Origin: Verrucomicrobiales bacterium
Lineage (GTDB): Bacteria > Verrucomicrobiota > Verrucomicrobiia > Verrucomicrobiales > Verrucomicrobiaceae
DNA: 11,013 bases
Assembly (NCBI GenBank): GCA_003506995.1
Contig: DNXB01000036.1
Span: forward strand, 1 to 11,013
Reading direction: 5' to 3'
Made by a program: the position numbers and the translations under genes. Numbering within the stretch: position 1 is the stretch's first letter; every line of letters begins with the position of its first letter. This document shows positions 6,787 to 11,013 of the stretch, piece by piece. Under the pieces are notes generated by a model that worked only from the letters and a program-made list of their open reading frames with translations, did not search any database and was not told where the DNA came from.

Positions 6787-7140
6787 TCACTTGCGCAGCG
6801 CTTCCCGCGCCTTCTTCGGCAACGCGTCCACCACGAGCTGGTACGAATGCTCGACCAGCTCCCGGACCAGCTTCGGCGGCAGGCTGCCGTCCAGCATCAC
6901 GGTGTTCCAATGCTTCTTGTTCATGTGCCAGCCGGGCTTGATGGCCTTGTGCTCGTCCCGCAGCTTGATGGCGCGTTCGGGATCGCACTTCAGGTTGATG
7001 CGCGCGGGAAAATCCTCCGGCACGGTGATGGCGAACATCTTGCCGCTCACCTTGTAAACCAGCGCCTCGGGTCCGAATGGCGTTGTTTCCTCCGCTCCCG
7101 GCAGGCTCAGGCAGTGGGCGATGACATCCGGCAGGTCCAT
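6787..7140 (-). CDS. MmcQ/YjbR family protein
   Basis: The protein is 117 aa, the usual length. It opens with MDLPDVIAHCLSLPGAEET, then PFGPEALVYKVSGKMFAI, and ends with the family core INLKCDPERAIKLRDE (residues 48-63), then GWHMNKKHWNTVMLDG. This is the double-wing, CyaY-like fold of the MmcQ/YjbR family, whose biochemical role is unsettled although DNA binding has been proposed. The frame is open back to 7386, but that extension runs inside the SprT-like gene; the ATG at 7140 begins 4 bases after that gene's TGA and gives the standard N-terminus. It is the last gene of the likely cysE operon. Confidence 0.92.
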   Translation of the reverse strand: MDLPDVIAHCLSLPGAEETTPFGPEALVYKVSGKMFAITVPEDFPARINLKCDPERAIKLRDEHKAIKPGWHMNKKHWNTVMLDGSLPPKLVRELVEHSYQLVVDALPKKAREALRK

Positions 7141-7144
7141 GCGG

Positions 7145-7765
7145 TCACGACGCCAGCAGCGCCAGTTTAAAGCGGCCGTCATACTGGCCGCTCGCGTGTT
7201 TGTTGCAGCAGTGCAGGCAGGCGGTGGGCCGACGAAACTTGCGCACGCGTTGCACCGTGGTCTGGCACGCGGGGCAGGCATAGACCAGCTTCCGCACCAC
7301 CTCGTTGCGCGGCAGCGGCAGGCGATGGTGCGCTTTTTCGCCAGCGATGCCCAGATCCGCGCAGGCTTGACGCCATTCTCGCCCATGCGGCTCGATGCGG
7401 CGGCGTCCGCTGCGATGGTAGGCGATCAAATGCGCCAGCTCATGCTTCAGCGTGCGCTCCACCTGGCCCTCAAAATCACGCAGCAGCGGATTCAGCTCCA
7501 CCGCCCACTTCGGATAACGCGCGTAGCCCGCCGTGCTGCGCAGCCGCGCGTTCCAGCTCACGGTCAGCAGTTTCGCGCCACCGGGCATCTCCAGCGCATG
7601 CAGCCACTCGCGCGCCTGCGCCTCCAGCGTTTCGTCGCGACCGTCCTGCAGGGCGGTTTCGGTCATTTCAGGCGGCTCCACCGCTTCCAGCTCACGCACC
7701 GACTGAAACGGCGTCCACACCGGCTGTGCCGTGAAGTCGAAAAAGAGCTGGGAGAGATCGAGCAT
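7145..7765 (-). CDS. SprT-like zinc metalloprotease
   Basis: The protein is 206 aa. It contains the zinc protease motif HELAH (108-112) with Glu109 as probable catalytic base, and a third ligand in HGREW (His127). A zinc ribbon follows, CPAC (164-167) and CLHC (183-186). These are the two parts of the SprT/Spartan-like family, whose eukaryotic members cut proteins crosslinked to DNA; bacterial SprT is less studied. The segment WAVELNPLL before the HExxH is also typical. The N-terminal 60 residues are low in recognisable motifs. It starts 6 bases after the cysE stop and precedes the MmcQ gene by 4 bases. Target protein unknown. Confidence 0.92.
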   Translation of the reverse strand: MLDLSQLFFDFTAQPVWTPFQSVRELEAVEPPEMTETALQDGRDETLEAQAREWLHALEMPGGAKLLTVSWNARLRSTAGYARYPKWAVELNPLLRDFEGQVERTLKHELAHLIAYHRSGRRRIEPHGREWRQACADLGIAGEKAHHRLPLPRNEVVRKLVYACPACQTTVQRVRKFRRPTACLHCCNKHASGQYDGRFKLALLAS

Positions 7766-7771
7766 GACGCG

Positions 7772-8647
7772 TCACTTCTGCTTTTTGGCCTTCACCTGAT
7801 GCTCCTGCTGCCCCAGCGCGTAGAGCATGTCTGGCGGCACCGATTCGAGGATGAAAACGTTCGCGCCGATGGTGCTGCGCGCGCCGATGACCGTGTCGCC
7901 GCCGACAATCGTCGCGTTTGCATACACCGTGACGTGGTCTTCCAGCGTGGGATGCCGCTTCTTGCCGCGCAACGCCTGCCCGGCGGCCAGCGACCGCGCC
8001 ACGAGGCCCACGCCTTGATACAGCTTCACATGATGGCCAAGCTGCGCCGTCTCGCCGATCACCACGCCCGTGCCGTGGTCGATGAAGAAATGCGTGCCGA
8101 TCTCCGCGCCGGGATGAATGTCGATGCCCGTGCGGCCATGCGCCCACTCCGTCATCATGCGCGGGATGAGCGGCACGTTTTCTTTGTACAACACATGCGC
8201 CGTGCGCTGGATGGCGATCGCCTCCAGGCCCGGATACGCCAGAATGATTTCCTCAAAGCCACGCGCCGCCGGATCGCCCTCGAACGCGGCCTCCACGTCG
8301 GTTTGCAGCAGCGCCCGCACCTTTGGCAGAGCCAGCATGAAGCGGCACACGAGTCCTTCGCTCTCCGCAGACGTCGAATCGCCGTTCAACCGCACGGTGC
8401 GGCGCACCTCGACGTTCAAACGCTGGCGGATGCCCGCGACGAGCTCATGCGTCATGAGCTGCAGCTCGTCCGATGACACCGCCTCCTCGGAAAAGAAGCC
8501 GGGGAACAGCAGATGCAGCAGATCCTCGCACAGCGACGCGATCGCCTGCTTCGACGGCAGGTTCCCGCAATCGACGTGGTTGATCCCCCCGACCTCGTGA
8601 TACGAGGCCATGAGGCTGGTGACGATCTCATCCTGGCGGCAATCCAT
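7772..8647 (-). CDS. cysE: Serine O-acetyltransferase
   Basis: Transfers acetyl from acetyl-CoA to L-serine, giving O-acetylserine for cysteine synthesis. The protein is 291 aa with an N-terminal helical domain and a C-terminal left-handed beta-helix of hexapeptide repeats. Visible landmarks are AIAIQRTAHVLY (144-154), GIDIHPGAEIG (174-184), FIDHGTGVVIGETAQLG (188-204), VKLYQGVG (207-214) and the RHPTLEDHVTVYANATIVGG block (231-250). Asp176 and His191 are the likely catalytic pair by family comparison. The loop between LYQGVG and RHP is longer than in E. coli CysE and typical of the long (EpsC-type) branch. A GGACGG lies 4-9 bases before the ATG. It heads the likely cysE-sprT-mmcQ operon. Confidence 0.94.
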   Translation of the reverse strand: MDCRQDEIVTSLMASYHEVGGINHVDCGNLPSKQAIASLCEDLLHLLFPGFFSEEAVSSDELQLMTHELVAGIRQRLNVEVRRTVRLNGDSTSAESEGLVCRFMLALPKVRALLQTDVEAAFEGDPAARGFEEIILAYPGLEAIAIQRTAHVLYKENVPLIPRMMTEWAHGRTGIDIHPGAEIGTHFFIDHGTGVVIGETAQLGHHVKLYQGVGLVARSLAAGQALRGKKRHPTLEDHVTVYANATIVGGDTVIGARSTIGANVFILESVPPDMLYALGQQEHQVKAKKQK

Positions 8648-8735
8648 GTCCGTCCAGCGATACCGCGCTGCGGAGGGGATTCAAGCACCGCAGTGGCGCA
8701 AATGCTGTGAATAAGTCCTGCTGGTCGCATCACCT

Positions 8736-8763
8736 CCCCGCTGGCACGCAGATCGTGCCGGGG
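8736..8763. terminator. GC-rich hairpin between the secreted-protein gene and cysE
   Basis: GGCAC (8743-8747) pairs with GTGCC (8755-8759), extended by CCCC (8736-8739) with GGGG (8760-8763) across a 3-base bulge. It lies 5 bases past the stop of the secreted-protein gene, in the direction of transcription, and about 90 bases ahead of cysE. There is no T-tract, so it may be a transcript-end stabilising hairpin or a pause site instead of an intrinsic terminator. Confidence 0.4.
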
Positions 8764-8768
8764 CGGCG

Positions 8769-9614
8769 TCATGGCTTCAGTGACTTGAAGCGCTCCTGAA
8801 GATGCTGGAGCGCATCGGGCTTCGTGGCGTTCTTGCGTTCCAGCTCACGCAGCAGGGTGGCCGCGCGCATGCGGTCGCCGGCCTTGAGCAGGTCTTCGGC
8901 ATGATTGGCCACATCATTCTGCGTGGGCGGCAGACCGGTCGCCTTGGCATCCAGAGCGGCCGCGCCGGGATTGGAGCGCGCATGGCCGCCGAAGACGTCC
9001 GTGATGTTCAGCCACCAGGCTTCCGTGCCATCGGCGGAAAAGGCGATCCAGATCGGGTCTCCTTCATGCACGAACTCGAACACACGCCGGTTCGCGATGA
9101 CCGGCCGCACCTTCTGCACCTCCCAGGCCTTGGTTTTGACACCGACCTCGAACTCCGTGCCGTTCCAGCGCAGCTTGATCGGTGTTTTCTCAGGGCCACC
9201 GACCCAGACGATGTTTTGAATGTCCTGCGGAAATTGGGCCACGGGTTTGACCGCCGTGCCGGTCTCCGCCTTGAATTCGATCTCGCCGCTCACATTCACC
9301 GGCGTGATAAGCTTGAGATCATCGCTGACAAAGTACCAGGCGGACCGTGATTCGCTGAAGACGAGCTGGAACACGCCCACATCCACAAAGGCGTGCTCCT
9401 TGTATTTGCTGCGCGACTGGCCCGTCTGCGTGACGGCGTGGAAGCTCTCCCCATCGAAGCGCAGGTGCTTGAGGGAATTCGTGCCCTGGAGATCCCAGAT
9501 CACGTCCTTGAGGCCGGCGGCGAACGTCTGCACCTCGGGCCATTCTTTTTGCTGCCCTTGCGCAAGGCCGGTGAAAATCCAGATGGAGAAGAAAAGCGAG
9601 TGGAGCAGCTTCAT
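8769..9614 (-). CDS. Secreted protein with two similar beta-rich units, function unknown
   Basis: The protein is 281 aa with a signal peptide MKLLHSLFFSIWIFTGLAQG and a probable cleavage after about residue 20. Two units resemble one another: residues 35-110 (VIWDLQGTN, LKHLRFDGESF, AWYFVSDDL) and residues 132-207 (IVWVGGPEK, IKLRWNGTEF, IWIAFSADG, WWLNITDV). Both share the pattern Val-Trp, then Gly, then Leu/Ile-Lys-Leu-Arg-aromatic-Asp/Asn-Gly. The C-terminal 45 residues (ANHAEDLLKAGDRMRAATLL) look like a helical TPR-type hairpin. I do not recognise the family. The frame also begins 6 codons earlier at ATG 9632; ATG 9614 gives a clean signal peptide. It diverges from lysS across a 128-base gap that should hold both promoters; I could not identify convincing ones. 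Confidence 0.8.
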   Translation of the reverse strand: MKLLHSLFFSIWIFTGLAQGQQKEWPEVQTFAAGLKDVIWDLQGTNSLKHLRFDGESFHAVTQTGQSRSKYKEHAFVDVGVFQLVFSESRSAWYFVSDDLKLITPVNVSGEIEFKAETGTAVKPVAQFPQDIQNIVWVGGPEKTPIKLRWNGTEFEVGVKTKAWEVQKVRPVIANRRVFEFVHEGDPIWIAFSADGTEAWWLNITDVFGGHARSNPGAAALDAKATGLPPTQNDVANHAEDLLKAGDRMRAATLLRELERKNATKPDALQHLQERFKSLKP

Positions 9615-9742
9615 GCGGGCCGATACTGGCATCCGTTAACACGTCTGGCAAATCCCAACACGATGCCGGACCGCGCGACAACGTTTGCGGTGGCAAAGGC
9701 TGTGGAAGCGGCTAAAGACACGGCCCACTTATTCGCACGACC

Positions 9743-11013
9743 ATGCAACCGACGCCCGCCCCCGAACATTCCGAATCCGAACTCCTGCAAATCCGCCGCG
9801 AAAAACTCGACGGGCAGGTGAAGGCCGGATTGAACCCGTTTGGCGGCCGGTTTGACACGACGCATCAGCCGGGAGCGCTGAAGGCGAACTTTGAGGAAAA
9901 CCTCACCGTGAGCGTGGCGGGCCGCATTTTGAGCCGCCGTGAGATGGGCAAGGCGACGTTCTTTGACCTCGGCGACATCAGCGGCCGCATGCAGTGCTAC
10001 CTGAGCAAGGGCGATGTGGGCGACGAGGCGTATGTGCAGTTCAACCAGCTCGTGGACATCGGCGATTTCGTCGGCGTGGAGGGTTTCACTTTCATCACGA
10101 AGCGCGGGGAGAAGTCCATCCACATCAAGAAGCTGACGCCGCTGTCCAAGGCGTTGCGTCCGCTGCCGGACAAGTGGCACGGTGTCACCGACAAGGAGAT
10201 CAAATACCGCCAGCGCTACCTCGACCTCATTTCCAATGACCGCAGCCGCGAGATCTTCGTGACGCGCAGCAAGATGGTCGCGGCGATCCGCAGCTACATG
10301 CAGGAGCGCGGCTTCCTCGAAGTCGAGACACCGATGATGCAAGATGTGCCTGGTGGTGCCGCCGCAAAGCCGTTTGAGACGTTCTTCCACGCGCTGAACC
10401 AGCCGATGTTCCTGCGCATCGCGCCGGAGCTGTTCTTGAAGCGGCTGCTGGTGGCCGGGTTCACGCAGATCTTTGAGTTGAACCGCAATTTCCGCAACGA
10501 AGGCATGAGCCGCCGCCACAACCCGGAGTTCACGATGCTGGAGGCCTACTGGGCCTACGCCGACTTCGAAAAGATGGCCGACCTCGTCGAAGGCATGATC
10601 TGCCATCTCGCAGAAACTTTCTGCGGCGGACTCAAGATCGAGCACAAGGACGAAGACGGCAATGTGACGCGCACGATCAATCTTGAGCGTCCATGGCGGC
10701 GCGTGCGCTACACGGATCTGCTGAAGGGTGTTGATCCGAAGTGGTATGAATACACGCCGGAGCAGCGCAAGGCGCGGGCGAAGGAGCTGGGCGTCGAGAT
10801 CGGGCCAAACTTCGAGGATTACGAGGTCACGCAGCATGTGTTTGAGCGTCTGGTCGAGGCTCCGCAGTTCGATCCGCTTTATGTCACGCATTGCCCGAAG
10901 GAACTCGTGCCGTTGGCGAAGCAGAACGCGCAGGACGATTCCATCGTCGATGTGTATGAACTCATCATCAACGGCCAGGAGATCAGCCCCGGCTATTCCG
11001 AGCTGAACGACCC
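9743..11013 (+). CDS. lysS: Lysyl-tRNA synthetase, class II (3' end beyond window)
   Basis: Charges tRNA-Lys with lysine. 423 residues are present of the roughly 490-510 usual for the family. The N-terminal anticodon-binding OB domain spans about 50-145 (VAGRILSRREMGKATFFDL). Motif 1 is at 185-200 (QERGFLEVETPMMQ), and motif 2 at 249-272 includes FRNEG, SRRHNPEFTMLEAYWAY. LRIAPELFLKRL lies at 224-235. ISPGYSELNDP (414-424) precedes the missing motif 3. The start ATG at 9743 follows CGCACGACC, with no Shine-Dalgarno site. In E. coli LysRS the corresponding segment is GNGFSELND, so the Asn that contacts lysine is Pro here. No stop occurs before the edge. Assignment firm. Confidence 0.96.
   Translation, partial: MQPTPAPEHSESELLQIRREKLDGQVKAGLNPFGGRFDTTHQPGALKANFEENLTVSVAGRILSRREMGKATFFDLGDISGRMQCYLSKGDVGDEAYVQFNQLVDIGDFVGVEGFTFITKRGEKSIHIKKLTPLSKALRPLPDKWHGVTDKEIKYRQRYLDLISNDRSREIFVTRSKMVAAIRSYMQERGFLEVETPMMQDVPGGAAAKPFETFFHALNQPMFLRIAPELFLKRLLVAGFTQIFELNRNFRNEGMSRRHNPEFTMLEAYWAYADFEKMADLVEGMICHLAETFCGGLKIEHKDEDGNVTRTINLERPWRRVRYTDLLKGVDPKWYEYTPEQRKARAKELGVEIGPNFEDYEVTQHVFERLVEAPQFDPLYVTHCPKELVPLAKQNAQDDSIVDVYELIINGQEISPGYSELND

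Noticed and set aside
7141..7386. N-terminal extension of the MmcQ ORF to 7386
   Set aside because: The extension overlaps the SprT-like gene in another frame. The family begins at MDLPDVIAHC, and the ATG at 7140 sits 4 bases after the upstream stop.
7121..8476. 451-aa + strand ORF antisense to cysE and the SprT-like gene
   Set aside because: It is Arg/His/Ala/Gln-rich with no recognisable domain, and both opposite-strand genes have unmistakable motifs.
9611..10891. 426-aa - strand ORF antisense to lysS
   Set aside because: It mirrors LysRS codons, is rich in Leu/Ala/Val/His, and has no family features.

Overview
The window looks like ordinary chromosome from a GC-rich Gram-negative bacterium. 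A member of the Verrucomicrobia, close to Verrucomicrobiaceae/Prosthecobacter, is the most likely source. This is an inference from protein flavour (a YebC that starts MGAQWK, a LysRS with an ISPGYSELND motif, a phosphodiester glycosidase of the DUF2233 type), from weak or absent Shine-Dalgarno sites, and from intergenic heptanucleotide repeats. No tRNA, rRNA, CRISPR, prophage or transposase gene is visible.

Layout. Positions 3-101 hold the 3' end of an unidentified + strand gene. aroC (chorismate synthase) follows on the - strand and is divergent from a secreted DUF2233 protein on +. That protein converges on a large - strand lipoprotein of unknown function. Upstream of the lipoprotein on the same strand are yebC, a DUF433/DUF5615 gene pair that resembles a VapBC-type toxin-antitoxin module, and a small kinase-fold gene broken by a frameshift. 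A small + strand ORF overlaps the 5' end of the broken gene head to head. Next comes a - strand group in transcription order cysE, an SprT-like zinc metalloprotease, and an MmcQ/YjbR protein, with gaps of 6 and 4 bases, so probably one operon. A secreted protein built from two similar units lies upstream of cysE. lysS (lysyl-tRNA synthetase) diverges from it and runs off the right edge.

How the genes relate. Most of the genes are housekeeping: aromatic amino acid synthesis (aroC), cysteine synthesis (cysE), translation (lysS, yebC). Accessory content sits between 5.1 and 6.8 kb: the DUF433/DUF5615 pair, bracketed by two copies of a 24-base repeat, and the damaged kinase-like gene. The most unusual non-genic structure is a repeat-built inverted repeat of about 141 bp at 4278-4418. 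It overlaps the yebC stop codon and encodes most of the signal peptide of the next gene. I found no convincing large undescribed system.
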